NCBI GenBank assembly: GCA_051453625.1
Contig: JBOZIK010000001.1
Coordinates: 72,968,685 to 73,032,684 of the forward strand
Source of the DNA: Welwitschia mirabilis
Lineage: Eukaryota > Gnetophyta > Gnetopsida > Welwitschiales
Direction of reading: 5' to 3'
Length of the DNA stretch: 64,000 nucleotides
Shown: positions 35,861 through 48,899 of the stretch, piece after piece
Position numbering within the stretch: the stretch's first letter is position 1
Layout: every line of letters starts with the position of its first letter
The notes under the pieces: model-generated
Seen by the model: the letters and a program-made list of their open reading frames with translations, nothing else
What the model was told of the DNA's origin: nothing
The model's database searches: none
Made by a program: the position numbers and the translations under genes

Positions 35861-36779
35861 ACTACTTTGGTTTGTAATAATGAAGATAATCTTTCCCATC
35901 CTAATGGAGAAGAAAAAAGAATAGAATGTTATACTTTCGTGTACATAGATTTACTATATGAGTTATATAATTTCTCCATTGTAACTATTCTTACCAATTT
36001 CTCATAATATTCTAATTGGATTATGGTCAAATGATATATTGTATATGTTATCTAAATTTGTATTTGTAAAACAGAAAGTAGTTATGTCCACTTCTCATTA
36101 TATGAATCATTATATGTTGTCGCTTGACAAATAGTATTATGTCATCTTGTATTTGAATTTAATTATGAAAATGTTATCAAAATTACTAATTATAATTAAA
36201 AATAAAAGAAATACTATTTAAAGAAAACTATACAAAGAACATGAAAAAATTCAAGTCCAAAAATTCAAAAAGATAATACTATCTTAATTTACGATGTTAG
36301 ATTTGTTGTTTTTGATGATATCATTTGGTAAATAAATATATACATTCTTTTAATATTAGTAAAATAAATAGAGCAAGGAAGTTTTTCAAGAAATTTTATA
36401 GGACATAAGAGTAATCAATTAAAGTAATTACTTATAATAAGGCCCCTTTAAAATTTTAAGTTAATGAATATGGTTAATCCATTAGTTTGAACTAAGAAAA
36501 CTTATTTAATTGTTTGGGATCCATTGCTTGTACCCATGTGTTAATTTCCATCCCTTCATGGAAAATGGTGGAAGATCAAAGAAAGTACTTATTATGAAGT
36601 TTTTAAAAGATAATTTTAACATTGATTTATTATGATTAAAGGAATAATGGTGTTATCAAGCTTTTTAATGGTTCAATTACAACCATAATTTGACGTGGAT
36701 GATAGTGAAAAAGAAGTAGTGCTATTAAGAATAAGTAACTATTAGAAATAATAAAAATACAAACAAAAAAAGAATTTCA

Positions 36780-37650
36780 ATTATAATAGAGAAAGTGCTG
36801 AACAAACAAAGAATACCATACTCCTAGGAGTAAAACTTAAAGATTGGAATGTGTTTGTGAACCAAATTGCCTTGGAAGATTTTTAGGTAATTTAATAATT
36901 TAAATTTGCAAGTACAAGGATTATTTCAATGAGAATATAAGATGATGAATATAAAGTGCATTTGTTTTTATTTTATTTTAGTATACCTCTAAAAGAAACA
37001 AAGACAATAGGTCAAAATTTCTCATACCCTGGTATAAGAACCATCGTGGAGTTATAAGAGTCACAAATGATATTGTAAGTATAAATGAGTAGTTAAACAT
37101 GTTTAGAACTATTGTTATCTATGGTCCTTGATGTAAAATTTCTATCAATTATATATAGAAATGTTAACTTGATATTCAAAAAAGACTAGGTTTTATTATA
37201 TTGGATAAATTGCACTTTGTCCTATGTTCATTAAAGAAGAGTCAAGATAAATTGGTGAGTAGTTTCTTTTTTTTTTTTATTTTAAATTTTTGTACTTGTA
37301 TTATGTAATAGGTAGAGATTTCCTTATTTTTGATGATGTTACACTACTCTTAATGTTAATAGAATTGTTTCAAAGAAATATCTTCATCTAGTGATGCACA
37401 TAAAAAAACGAGTGAAATAGATCCTATAGCATCCACTTTTGGAAGAGACAATTAGGATAGAGTGCATGCAATGAAAAAGGAAATTTATCCAACCTTGCTT
37501 TTTAAACCAAAGTCTTTACATAAAAAGTTACATGATGAACCATGTTAAAGCAAATCTTTGGAAGTAATTGTCTATAATTTAAAGTTAGAATTGGTTCAAA
37601 TGTAAAAATAAATAGATGATAAAGTAAATGATCTTATGGGATTGATGTTA
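36780..37650 (+). pseudogene. CACTA Ptta/En-Spm accessory protein, broken
   Basis: Second CACTA gene type (plant transposase Ptta/En/Spm, thought to bind element ends). 'NRESAEQTKNTILLGVK' (36,793-36,845) fits the 'N+.NR......H..G.K.F' motif. 'TSEIDPIASTFGRDN' followed by a stop and 'DRVHAMKKEIYPTLL' (37,405-37,495) fits 'DPI..VLG...GRVRG.G.G+.P'. The end (37,555-37,640) is a short helical region 'KSLEVIVYNLKLELVQM'. Order and strand agree with TNP2 upstream. Stops throughout. Confidence 0.6.
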
Positions 37651-40600
37651 TTAAAATTTATGATATTTTTATATTTAAATATATCTTTAAATGCATATTA
37701 ATCCTATTAGCTAGAAAATGGTCATAATGTTTTTTTTTATTTGGGCTAGAATAAAACAAAAAAGTTTATTATCTTTAGCTATAAAAACTATTTCTTATTC
37801 ATCATCACAATCTAGGCCTAGTGTGGTAAAATTTCAATAGATCTTAAAGGCTTAGAAAAACATTAAAATTTTTAAATTATACTTATGACTAAAATATATT
37901 TGGTTTTTTGTCTTACATGATCTATCACTAACTACTTCATCAAATAATAAAAAGTGTAAATTATTTTAATAGAGGACTATCAAACTATTATTTCCATAGG
38001 AAAGGTTACATGTGATGATCCAAACATAGTAGTTTATGATTGTAAATAAGCTACAAAATTCTTCAATATTATGATATATTTTATACATCAATATTTTGAT
38101 ACAATCTTTAAGAAATAGAGTTATGAAGAGTCTTTAGGATGTCAGAGTTAGAGGGTTTATAACATGTACCAAAAACTTTATTTCTTTTGATGTTTAAGAA
38201 TATATTATTTTAATTCATGCTATAAGGGATAATTTTTTTACTAGTCTAAAAATGATAACATGTATTTCAATCCAAACATTTTGTAAAATTTATAATTTTC
38301 TATTTAAATAAATATATTACCATTTGTTATTTATGAAATTATACATAATTAATATTAATAAGTACTTTTTTGTATTACTTTTACTAAAATTATCTTGAAG
38401 TTTAGGTAACTCTATCATTAGAATTATCTTTAACATTATAATATTGTTCTCAAGCCTAATAAAGAAGGAGGATCTACAGAAGTTATTATGAGCAAAATTT
38501 ATCATAAGCAATTATTATTTTGAAAGATAAAATAGTTTTCCTTTCTTTGAAATTATCTGTATTTTTTTTTATTCTACTTCCTAAATATACATATTAGTGG
38601 CTCCTCTATGGATGTTTTATTGCCATACTTATAACTTTGAATGTCATTATTATATTAATGAGAAGTAAAAATATAGTAGATCTCATATGTAATACAAATG
38701 GATAAACTAAATAAGGTAATGAATACCCTTTAGCATCTCTGTAATTTTTTTTTTGTATTCTATTTGTGAATGTCTTTTATTATATAATTTATTAATTTGA
38801 ATTAAGGAGAATCTAAATGAGATCCTTGATACCAAAAAGAAGTCTCTAGGTTCTAAAAATAAGTCCTCTTCTATTTCACTTAGAAAATAACCTTTTTTCC
38901 TTAAGATCTAGCCATAGTCCTTATGCAACACCAAGAGATATGAATGTAATAATAGAAAGTTCTATAGACTCTTCACCTTCTATATCATTAGTCTTTATAC
39001 TCTAATGGCAAATAGTGTAGAGGGTGAAGGCAATACGAATAGTAATAGAAAGATAAGAAAAATATCAATTTTTCTTGTCAAGCACTTTTTCTTATCAAGT
39101 TCTTTTGGGTAAAGGACCATTTGATTTTCTATTAAGAGCATATTAAATGTTTGATTTTCTTTGATTAATAATAGGTTATTTTTATTTTATTAAGATTAGA
39201 GCAAAAATAAAAACTATTCTAAATCAAAACTATATGTGAAAAATACCTAAGATAATATGGGTTGAGAACATTATATAGATTATAATCATTTATGTCTAAG
39301 ATAATGTAAAAAAGTAACATGTACAAACATAAAAGTAAGAAACTAAATAGAGATAGCACAACTTAAAAAAACCATTGATCTTATTTAACTCTCTTTTCTA
39401 GATATGGATTAATTATAGTTTGTTATTAAGTAAGTAATAGTCCCTTAATCATTACAAAAAATTGTTTTGAAGTGGTTCTCAATTCCTCATGCTTTAAACA
39501 TAGTCTTTTGTGATAATAATAGAATAATCATGGACTTAGATGAGATACCTATCTTTCTTTCTTTGTTACCATACTAAATATTGATATGAAAATTCTCTAG
39601 AGAACATTTTATGGTTATCCATTATTGTAGACATCATGCTTGCTACCTATTCCACTATAAAAATTAATAAGAACCAATGAGTTGATGTTAGAATCTTGGA
39701 TTGTGAAATGTAGTTATAAAGAATTCTAGTAATTTTATAAGCATACTTAGGAAAAAAAATTTCCATTTAATTGTATTAGTCCTCATTTAGACATTAGACC
39801 ATTTCAATTTTCCTAAAAATGGGATAACTACATCATACATTTTAGACAAGGAAAATAGTAAATTCAACATTTAATAAGTCAAATGTATATCTTGTATTAA
39901 CATTAACTATTCCATACTAAGATTTCATCAATTAGTATTTTATCCTTTGAAATGATGCCCTTCATAACTATTTAAATCATGGATTTGAGTTTTGGGTTAT
40001 GACTATTGATACACTTGTCATCTAACCTTAAGTTCAAATTTTACATGTATTTTGAAATAGTCTGAATAAAATTTCTTATGAATGTTCTGTCATAAGATAA
40101 AAAAATTTTCAAAACATTTTTATATCTTTTATCTTTAAATAATTTTATCCCTAATCATCTTCACCGATCATAAAATCTTATCTATATTGAAATACAAATA
40201 TGCTTATTGATGAAAACTTTACTTGAGGGTTCTTCCATGAATAAAATTATGAATTATCATTTAATCTACATGAAAATGGAATTTGATATGTACTTTTCCT
40301 AAAAATATGATGACTTGTAGGCTATACTAAGAAGGGGAAGGAGGTCCTTGATAATAAAATTTTATGATAGAATAGTGTAGATGAAAAGTAGAAAAACAAA
40401 CTATTGAAGAAATTCAACAAGAGTTTCTTAAAATCCTTCAAGTAATATATTGTTTTTCATCATTTTTTTTAAGTCATAAGTATTACGATGTTAATTTATA
40501 GAAATCTCATGATGTATTTTGAGTGCTTTTGTAGGACATTTATACAGGTTTGAATGCAATACTAATGATTATGGATAACTGATAAGATGATCACTAAAAC

Positions 40601-40690
40601 ATGTGATTCATAACATATTTAAATGTTTGTCAGGATTATTCTGATATTATACACTTTGGAAGAAGGATTCACATGTAGAAAACTAATTTA
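37651..40690. other. AT-rich sequence, probable CACTA interior
   Basis: No motif recognised. It lies between the last CACTA gene and the Gypsy LTR and is presumed to be CACTA 3' interior by position only. Confidence 0.35.
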
Positions 40691-40725
40691 CAGTTGAGAT
40701 TGGAGATAAGAAAGCCTATTATCCC

Positions 40726-40872
40726 CTCTGTTATTCCCATAATAGGCAAGACGATAGTGCTATTGACATGGACAGAAGCTACAGGGTTGTTAGTAGGGAT
40801 TGACGCTGATGGAGTACTTTTTGATATAAAGTGATATCCCCTATATCATCCCCATAATAGTCAGGACGAGAG
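40726..40872 (+). repeat. Two TCATCC/GGATGA palindromes in the 5' LTR
   Basis: 40,726-40,757 (ctctgttattcccataatag…acgatag) and 40,841-40,872 (ctatatcatccccataatag…gacgagag). The same two positions in the 3' LTR carry better-preserved versions. Confidence 0.65.
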
Positions 40873-40987
40873 TTATTTTTCTATGGTTAGAAGAATTATC
40901 TTTCTAATGGGGTCATGTGACCCATTTAGGATATCAGGGTTTCTTTTCTGACTTCTAGGGTTGAGCTTCTAGAACTTAAACGTAAAA

Positions 40988-40996
40988 CTATAAATA
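40988..40996 (+). promoter_or_regulatory. LTR TATA box
   Basis: 'ctataaata' followed by ccc, about 275 bases into the LTR. The matching place in the 3' LTR reads catacatac, a decayed version. Likely the promoter of the element. Confidence 0.5.
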
Positions 40997-41728
40997 CCCT
41001 TTTCCTTCTTTATTTTTGTTTTCATCTTTTACACTCATTATGCTTATGATAGGTGATGGAAGGACAAGAGGTTCATCTAGTAGCTATAAAAAGGAGTTCC
41101 CTTGGTGTTAGGTTGAAAATCTTCCATTGAGGTGCTACTACTTAAGTGGATGTAAAGTTATTTAAATCAATACAATTACTCTTTTCATTCCAATTTTGTT
41201 TATGTCTCTTATGGTTTAAGTTGGTTATAGTTTAAGTGATGATTCTATAATTTATTTAGATTACAAGGGCAATCTTTATTAAGGTTGACTTTGACTAGTT
41301 TAGATTTGCATTGTTATTTCATTTCCATTTCACAATGCATTTTATATTCTATTTAGTATATCTCATAGTTCATATTAATTAGGAATAAGTTAAGTACTCT
41401 TCTTAATTGATTTGAATTATAGAGAAGCTAGTTCTTATAATAGGAGAATTAGGATCTAATAAAATTCATTCCACTTCTATTTGCATTTCATCTCCATTAA
41501 CTTTTCATTACATTTTATTTTGTTATTTTCTTTTAATTATTAATACATAAAAAGACTAAAAACACATTTGGAAATCAATTCTATAACTCTAAGGCTAGTG
41601 CCTTCATTAAGATTACAACATTTGGGTGAACTCTTATCTATAATATTGTGTGTTTTTTTTGCAAGTAATTTGATTTATAGGTTTATTTAAAGGACTTTAA
41701 AATTACATAAATTTACATCACAACGTTT

Positions 41729-41746
41729 TGGTGTCATTACCGGGGA
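41729..41746 (+). promoter_or_regulatory. tRNA-Asp primer-binding site (copy 1)
   Basis: tggtgtcattaccgggga starts four bases after the LTR. The usual Athila/Tat-type site complementary to tRNA-Asp is TGGCGCCGTTGCCGGGGA; the four differences are all C-to-T or G-to-A. It primes minus-strand DNA synthesis in an active element. Confidence 0.75.
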
Positions 41747-43717
41747 AGGCCACAAGGAGCTGGAGAATTAGCATTAACTAGATAAGTACCTCGAATTTTT
41801 TGTTCAAGTTATTTATTTAAGTTATTGCTATATTTTATTATAGCTTAAAATAGGTTTATTTTAGCAAATTTTATTTTTCATAGTTTTTAGGAACCCTGGC
41901 ATTCTCTCTATCATCCCGATGATATTGGACACAATGGTTCTATAATTTTCAAATTAATTTCTGTTTTCACAATTTTTCTTTTGTTTACATAATTTTCTTC
42001 TATTTATAATTCAATAATAAAGTTATTGTCATCTTCTCTATCATCCCCATAACATCCTAGATGATAGTTTATTTTTTGCTTTTAGTAATTCTTCTAAGTT
42101 ATGATTTTCTGTGATCATCGTCCTCCTTTTTGTTCCCATGACCAAGTGGATGACAGTTAATTAATTTTTATGTTGATTTTTTTTCACTATATGATCATGC
42201 AAAAATATGGTAAATTCTAATAAAAAGATAAAATATTAGATGAAGCAAAAGTTAATTATAGGAAATATTAGATAAGGATTATTCTACTTTGAGCAAAATC
42301 TAAGTATTTCCAAGAATTTTTTTTATCTTTATTATTTCAAAATCAAATTTTATTTTCTCTCTGTAGTTATTTTGTTAGTTATTTTTATGATAGATAAAAT
42401 AATAGCCATTACACATCTTTTGAGTATTAAGAATCAATAATTTTGATAAAATAATAAAACATAAAAGAGAAAATAACTTAATTGTCATTGTGTACATATC
42501 TTCCTTTCTATCTTAAAATAAAATTCTCTTGTTTTATTCTTTGTAATCTCTTTAATGAATAGTGATATAAGGACCATTTGGAAAATATTACTAAAAGGTA
42601 AAGAAAATTGAAACATTCTGAGAATAATAGGAGGAAAACACTTTGAGATATCTTTATAGAAAGGGGAAGAATGTAAAAGATTCCAATGTTTATAATGGCA
42701 AATTACTTCAAGATATTTTTGAAAGAGGTAGAATAATATAAAATGTTTTTGAGAGTAGGAATTGGGTCCCTTTTCTTTTTTCAACCTTCTCATTCTTTCC
42801 AAACTTCTTTTTAAACCTCACATAGAAATGACGATGAAGATTCTTCACATTTTAGGGATTCCACTTTATTTTTATCAAATCCAAGTATCTCGAATGTATG
42901 ACTATGAAGAAGAACCATCTCCCATAATCTACTATGAGGAATGAGATGATCCATTAAAAGAAGTGATTGACAAAATAAAAAACAGCTAAGAAAACACCAA
43001 TAAGAACCTAGAAAATTTAGTTAAAATGTTACAACAAATACTATTACAACCTCAAGGTTCTTTTACAATACAACATCCTCAAACTTATCCTGCTACATCA
43101 TACTTGAGGAAAATAAGAACTTAGAAATAAATGATAATGATTGTTTCTTTCCAATAGATGTTCAAATTTTGAATTAAACTTTAATCTCCTACCCATTAAG
43201 AGATTATTAAAGGGGGGATAACTATAATACAAGTAAATCTTTCAACAATAGGGATGATGATTATCATTTATTAAATGATATTAAGGACTTAGATTATATC
43301 CCTACCATCCATTTATTATTAGATAATCAAGATGAAGAATCCATTCATGAAAAATCCGAAAATGTTTTAATCAAAGATGATGATGATGCTCTTATTTCTA
43401 TTGATAATATTTTTAATGAGTCTAATAAATTAGAGAATGAAAACAATATTCAATAAAATAAGCAAGATTTATTTACAAATAATGATAGGAAAAGTGATAC
43501 AACAACATAATGAAAAAATGATAAATATAATAGTAATGAAATTGATCACAATGAAGGACCCATAGAGATTTAGTCAAACTTCATATAAGATAGACTTTTT
43601 CATTCTAGTCATACATCTACATCCTTTTCACCTATGCGTTCATGTACAATTGTTGCGACGCCAAATTAAGTGTATTTGATATGGTATTTTGAGTTGTTTT
43701 GCAGATAAACTAACAGA
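41747..43717 (+). mobile_element. Gypsy copy 1: leader and gag remnant
   Basis: Leader with three palindromes, then a gag-like remnant. The 42,762-42,944 open piece holds 'VSRMYDYEEEPSPIIYYEE'. The following frame 'KNTNKNLENLVKMLQQILL' resembles the gag end of copy 2 (NIENLVNVLQQIMLAN at about 46,010-46,070). Acidic Asp/Asn-rich frames at 43,200-43,450. It breaks off at the 100-N gap at 43,718, where copy 2's LTR follows. No pol of this copy is present. Confidence 0.6.
41904..42156 (+). repeat. Three TCATCC/GGATGA palindromes in the Gypsy leader
   Basis: 41,904-41,938, 42,034-42,067 (ctctatcatccccataacat…gatgatag) and 42,124-42,156 (…tgttcccatgacc…ggatgacag). They are spaced about 100 bases apart in otherwise unrelated sequence. 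Confidence 0.6.
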
Positions 43718-43817
43718 NNNNNNNNNNNNNNNNNNNNNNNNNNNNNNNNNNNNNNNNNNNNNNNNNNNNNNNNNNNNNNNNNNNNNNNNNNNNNNNNNNN
43801 NNNNNNNNNNNNNNNNN

Positions 43818-44026
43818 TACTTTGTTATTTGATTTCAGTTATTAAAATATAATAATACTAGAAACATCTTTGTAAATCAATTCTTTAACACTGAGCCTAG
43901 TGCCTTCATTGGGATTATGACATTCAAGTGAACTTCCATCTATACTAGCATGTGTTTTTCTGTAAGTAATTTAATTTATAAGTTTACCTAAAGGACTTCA
44001 AAATTACATAAATTCACTCCATAACA
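43818..44026 (+). mobile_element. 3' part of a second Gypsy LTR (copy 2)
   Basis: Aligns with the last 200 bases of the LTRs at 41,520-41,725 and 54,075-54,277 ('gagcctagtgccttcattgg', 'taaaggacttcaaaattac', end ataaca). Its 5' part is lost in the 100-N gap at 43,718-43,817. It is followed by its own primer site, so it is a 5' LTR. Confidence 0.8.
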
Positions 44027-44029
44027 TTT

Positions 44030-44047
44030 TGACACCATATCTGAGGA
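44030..44047 (+). promoter_or_regulatory. Primer-binding site (copy 2), degenerate
   Basis: tgacaccatatctgagga, at the same distance from the LTR end as in copy 1. Seven differences from the expected tRNA-Asp complement, five of them C-to-T or G-to-A. Confidence 0.6.
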
Positions 44048-44206
44048 AGGCCACAAGGATTTGAATAAATGTCACTAACCAAATAAGTATCTTGAATTTT
44101 TAATTCAAGTTATTTATTTGAATTAGTGCTATATTTTTAGTATAACTTAGAATAGGTTTATTTTAGCAAAGTTTATTTTTCATAGTTTTTAGGAACCCTG
44201 TCATCC

Positions 44207-44343
44207 TCTTTGTCATCCCAACAAAATTTGACTCGATAGTTTTACAATTTTAAAATTAATTTTTCTTTTGCATTTTCTATTCATAGTTTGATAATAAAGT
44301 TACTGTCATCTTCTTTATCAGTCCCAGGACAGCCTAAATGATA
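44207..44343 (+). repeat. Two TCATCC/GGATGA palindromes in the copy 2 leader
   Basis: 44,207-44,239 (tttgtcatcccaacaaaat…gatag) and 44,311-44,343 (ctttatcagtcccaggacag…aatgatag). Positions match 41,904 and 42,034 in copy 1. Confidence 0.6.
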
Positions 44344-44859
44344 GTTTGATTTTTTACTTTTGGTATTTTTTTTCANNNNNNNNNNNNNNNNNNNNNNNNN
44401 NNNNNNNNNNNNNNNNNNNNNNNNTTTTTATTTTTGTTTTTGGTTTGTTGTCTGAGAATACAGGGACATGTTGAACTCTGGTAAAAAGATGAAATATCAA
44501 AAAGAGTGGAACCTTACTGAAGAAAAAATCAGAAAAGGATTATTTGACTATGAGAAAAAGTTAGGTAACACCCTCTAAGTATGCAAATTTCAAGACTTGA
44601 AGAAGAAGATTTTTTTTCTTTTATTGTCTCAAAATCAAATTTTGCAAAAGAAAATTATAGTATAGAAGTAGATCATGTTATTTATTCTTCAAATATATTG
44701 AATATGTCAAAATCATCTTAAAAAAAAGTAAGTCACTTCATCTAATACTTCAATTGTAATAGGAACTTCTACTATGAATGCAAGCATCACTCTTAAAGAT
44801 TTAATTACTACTCAAAAATGTTAAATCCAAAACCCTTTTCATTTACCTCCCAGTGATGA

Positions 44860-46330
44860 TGTAGAATTAAGAAAACTAAGTGCTTATCCAACTTTTTTTA
44901 GGAGAAGCTGAGGAAGACCCTTTTCAACATATAGCTGACATTGAACAACTTGTTCTTACCTTTAACAAAAAAAAAAAAAAAAAATTAGTGACTATACCTA
45001 CATNNNNNNNNNNNNNNNNNNNNNNNNNNNNNNNNNNNNNNNNNNNNNNNNNNNNNNNNNNNNNNNNNNNNNNNNNNNNNNNNNNNNNNNNNNNNNNNNN
45101 NNNTGACTATACCTACATGATTATTTTTATAGTCATACTTAGAGAAAGGGCAAAAAATTGGCTTAAGACTATCGCACATAAGAGTCTTTAAGTCATGGAG
45201 TCAAGTACAAAAAGTTTTTATCAAATCATTTTTAATTGAAAGCTTCATGAAAAAAAGGAAAAAAAAAAAGGAACCAACTTTCAACAACACTCTCATGAGG
45301 ATTATGTCACAGCATATAAGCATTCTATCATAGCTAGCCATGGCAATCTTATTGATGAGTTTCATAAAGTAGAGTTATTTGCTTATTTCTACAATGAATT
45401 GGGTTATCAAGCTAAACAACTTGTAGACTTTTCTTATGAAGGCAACTTGTTGAATTTAGGCCTAGACGATGCATGGAGTGTGTTGGAAACATGGTAGAAA
45501 TAAGTTAAACTTGACCTAAACCCACTAAAGAAAATTAAACCATAGACCAAATCATCAAAGATATAAAAGAGGTTAAACATGACAAAGAAGAAGAAAGAGG
45601 TGACTTAACCAACTTGATTAAAAATTTTACTACTATTTTAGAGAAGTATACATAAATGATAGTTGATGTAAAAGTTGTAAGGGATAAAAACTTAACTTCA
45701 ACTTAAAAAATTTGTGAAGAGGACTCTAATCCAACTAAAGAGTGTCCCTTATTGCCAACTTGTAAAGAAAGAATATTTGAGGAAGTTTGTGCTTTCAACC
45801 AAAGAACACCTAGCTTCAAAATCCAACCTTAATTTCAACAAAGATTGGTTGGATAATCCACATGAAAGCCTTTTGAAAATAGATTTAGAAATTTAGAGTT
45901 CCAGCAAAATCAAAATGATTCACTTAAGGAATCCATAAAGAAATAAAAAATAATGCAAGACTAGACCAACAAAAATATTGAAAGAACCAATAACAAAATT
46001 GAGAAGACTAATAGAAATATTGAAAACTTAGTGAATGTGCTCCAACAAATAATGCTTGCCAACCAAAGACCACAAGAGTCTCTTACATCTTAACCATTGT
46101 CTAACTCAACTAAAATTAGAAGAGATTTAAAAGTAGTAACAAGAAGTGAAAATAGTACAACACCTCCTACTCATGAGGTTCCAACTTCTAAGAATAATAA
46201 AGATGAGGAAGATGATATAGAAATTTTGAACTCATATAACTTTCCATTAACATCACATACTAAAACCTTCATTAAAAATTCTTCACAAGAAAACAAAGGG
46301 AAGAAATCATTCAATCCTTAACTTGATCAA
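44860..46330 (+). pseudogene. Gypsy gag, broken
   Basis: Structural protein of the retrotransposon. 'EAEEDPFQHIADIEQLVLTF' (44,906-44,965), 'LRERAKNWLKTI' (45,138-45,175), then 'HEDYVTAYKHSIIASHGNLI' and 'ELGYQAKQLVDFSYEGNL' (45,297-45,450) follow the retrotransposon gag pattern of a hydrophobic core then 'YEG..L.L.P.EAW'. An A-run at about 44,968-44,985 and a 100-N gap with a 15-base overlap (45,004-45,103) break the first domain. Stops and frameshifts are many. The tail (46,097-46,321) is open, Ser/Thr/Asp-rich linker. Confidence 0.7.
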
Positions 46331-46437
46331 TTAAATACGAATCCTACATTTGATGAATACTTGAAAACTTTGATGCAAGAGGTAAACATAAATTGTCTTT
46401 TTTGTAACTCTTTCAAGAAAATCCTATATATTATAAG

Positions 46438-46910
46438 TTGTGGAAGAACTTACTAAGAAGAAAACAAAAATGTATCATTTTTAACAAAGTTTTTCTTACT
46501 CAATCTATTTCCAACTTAGTAATAAAAAAGTGTCCTAAATTCAAAGATCTTAGAGCTGCAAGTGTGAGTGTTACCTTAGAAGAAAACAGTAGAATTCGAA
46601 AAGGTTTAATTAATATAGGATCAACTGTAAACATCATGCCTCTTCATATATGTCATAGACTTGGGTTACAAAATAGAATATAACCTATATGAATTGTCTT
46701 AGAATGGGCTAATAACTTAATCAAGAAACCATTAGGAATTAGTAAGGACCTAGTTATTCAAATTGAGAAAGCTTTTTACCCATAGATGTTGTCATCAATG
46801 AGATAGAACATGATGGAGGTTATCCGATCCTTTTAGGAAGAGCCTTTTATGCAACTACCCATTGTATCATTGACACATGATCCGAGATGATGAAATGTCA
46901 TTTTGGCAAT
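46438..46910 (+). pseudogene. Gypsy aspartic protease, broken
   Basis: Retropepsin that would cut the polyprotein. Open to 46,683: 'KCPKFKDLRAASVSVTLEEN' then 'KGLINIGSTVNIMPLHIC' and 'LGLQ', matching the 'AL.D.GSSVN.MP' active site, but the catalytic Asp is Asn here. After a stop, 46,790-46,870 gives 'GGYPILLGRAFYATTHCIID', the second conserved block. Confidence 0.75.
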
Positions 46911-47148
46911 AAAAAGTTTACCATTAGAGTTTTTGATGCTACTGAAAAGAACATAAGAACTAAGTTTAATCTTGAAGATGAACTGAATTCAACCTTATTT
47001 TTGAGGAGAGATTGATCATGCCACATGAACCAATTTTATATAATGACCCCATTGAAACATAATGTCTTAAGTTTAAGGATGAAGAACACATGGACTAGGG
47101 AGAAACTTAACATTTTTACTTAGTAAAAAACTTTTTATTATTATCCCA

Positions 47149-47181
47149 CATCTGTTATTCCCACAATAGATGGGATGACAG
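47149..47181 (+). repeat. TCATCC/GGATGA palindrome between protease and RT
   Basis: 'catctgttattcccacaatag' then 'atgggatgacag'. It lies inside the pol region rather than in an LTR. Confidence 0.6.
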
Positions 47182-47269
47182 CTAAAAATTTTAGCCTTGA
47201 ACTTAAGAAATTATTCTAAGGTTTAAAATATATTTTCATATCCAAAAATTAAATAAGACCCCTGATAAT

Positions 47270-48660
47270 TAGTGACCTTTTCACTCCTTAATAAGAATTA
47301 AACTTGATCTCACTCTTAACTTTGAAAGAAAATGCCTTTTCTTGGATACATAAAGACTTAGCTACTATTCGTATTTCCATAGTTTAATACAAAATTTACC
47401 TTGAAGATAATGCTAAACCTATTAGGTAGCCAAAAATAAGGCTCAACTTGGCCCTTAAACAAATTATTAAAGATGAAATTATTAAACTTATGGATGTCAG
47501 AATCATATATGTCATATACAATAGTGAGTAGATTAGTACTTTAATAGTAGTTCCAAAAAAAGGGGGGAAATGGAGAATGTGCATCATTTTAAAAAACTTA
47601 ATAAGTGCACTAAAAAGGATCATTATTCTTTACCATTTCTTAATCAAGTACTTAATAAAATCCAATGTTATGCCTTCTACTATTTTCTTGATGGGTATAG
47701 TAGCTATAATTAAATTTTTATAGTAAGTAAAAACCAAGCTAAAACAACTTTCACCTTATCCTTTAGAATCTTTGCTTTTAGATGAATGCCCTTTCCACTT
47801 TACAATGCCCCTGGAACCTTTTAATGAGATATGATAGGGATCTTTTCTAACATGATAAAGGATTCTATTAAAATCTTTATGGATGACTTATCCATCTTTA
47901 GTGATACTTTTGAATAAACTATAGAGAGATGAGAGAAAGTCCTAAATTGATGTATTAAGAGTGGTTTACATTTGAGTTGGGAAAAGAATTTTCTCCTTGT
48001 CAGTGATGAAATTATCTTAAGTTATCACATTTTAAAGAAGGGATTAGGATGAACCCCAAAAAAGTTGATATCATTAAAGACCTTATCCCTCTAACTAATG
48101 TCAAACAAGTTAGATCTTTCCTTAGTTATGTTGATTTCTATTGATGTTTTATTCATGATTATGTCAAAATTTTCAAACCTCTTCACTTCTTACTTGAAAA
48201 GGATGTTAAATTCAATTGGAATGATTCATGTTAACTTGCATTTAAAACTCTTTTAAAAAAAACGTTTCTTCTAACCCTATTATCATGGGTCCTGATTAGA
48301 GTAAGATTTTAAACTTATGTGTGACATAAGCAACATTATTATGGATGCGGTTCTTTCCTAAAAGTATGAAAATGATTTTANNNNNNNNNNNNNNNNNNNN
48401 NNNNNNNNNNNNNNNNNNNNNNNNNNNNNNNNNNNNNNNNNNNNNNNNNNNNNNNNNNNNNNNNNNNNNNNNNNNNNNNNNNNNNNNNNNNNNNNNNNNN
48501 NNNNNNNNNNNNNNNNNNNNNNNNNNNNNNNNNNNNNNNNNNNNNNNNNNNNNNNNNNNNNNNNNNNNNNNNNNNNNNNNNNNNNNNNNNNNGTATAAGA
48601 ATTCAGTCTCACCATCATTGATAAGGTTGAAAAACATAATAGTATTATCGATCACCTATC
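47270..48660 (+). pseudogene. Gypsy reverse transcriptase and RNase H, broken
   Basis: Landmarks: 'IKDEIIKLMDVRIIYVIYNS' (47,465-47,525), 'VVPKKGGKWRMCI' (47,548-47,587), 'MPFPLYNAPGTF' (47,785-47,822), active site 'IFMDDLSIFSDTFE' with both catalytic Asp kept (47,874-47,916), 'KKGIRMNPKKVDIIKDL' (48,037-48,087), 'NVKQVRSFLSYVDFY' (48,100-48,145) and 'KPLHFLLEKDVKFNWND' (48,176-48,226). RNase H would follow, but a 212-N gap (48,381-48,592) hides most of it. Many stops and shifts. Confidence 0.85.
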
Positions 48661-48899
48661 TTGACTTTCTTACTCTCATGATGAACTTTCTATAAATGAC
48701 TCTTTTCCAAATAAACAACTCTTTGTAATTAAGCAACTTTATGCTATCTTTTCTACTCATCCTACTCTTTGGTATGCTGATATTGTGAACTACCTTATTA
48801 CTATGAAAACTCTTTAGCATTGGAGCCATAACCAATGTAAATCTTTTCTTCATAGGATTAGTGACTATGAGTGAAATGAAACCCATCTTTATCAATGTT

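Larger units (their letters stand above)
40714..41725 (+). mobile_element. Gypsy 5' LTR (copy 1)
   Basis: About 1.0 kb that aligns end to end with 53,261-54,277: start gcctatt, palindromes, 'cttctagggttgagcttctag', TATA region, 'gtaaagttctttgaat'-like stretch, 'acaacatttgggtgaac', 'taaaggact', and an end of ...aca just before a tRNA-Asp primer site. The copies have diverged visibly, so insertion is old. The true 5' boundary is a little left of 40,714, because the other LTR is cut by a gap there; no TG start or target duplication could be fixed. Confidence 0.8.

Noticed and set aside
42485-42802. Minus-strand open frame of 105 codons
   Set aside because: Lies in the Gypsy leader/gag region, AT-rich, hydrophobic low-complexity translation, no motif.
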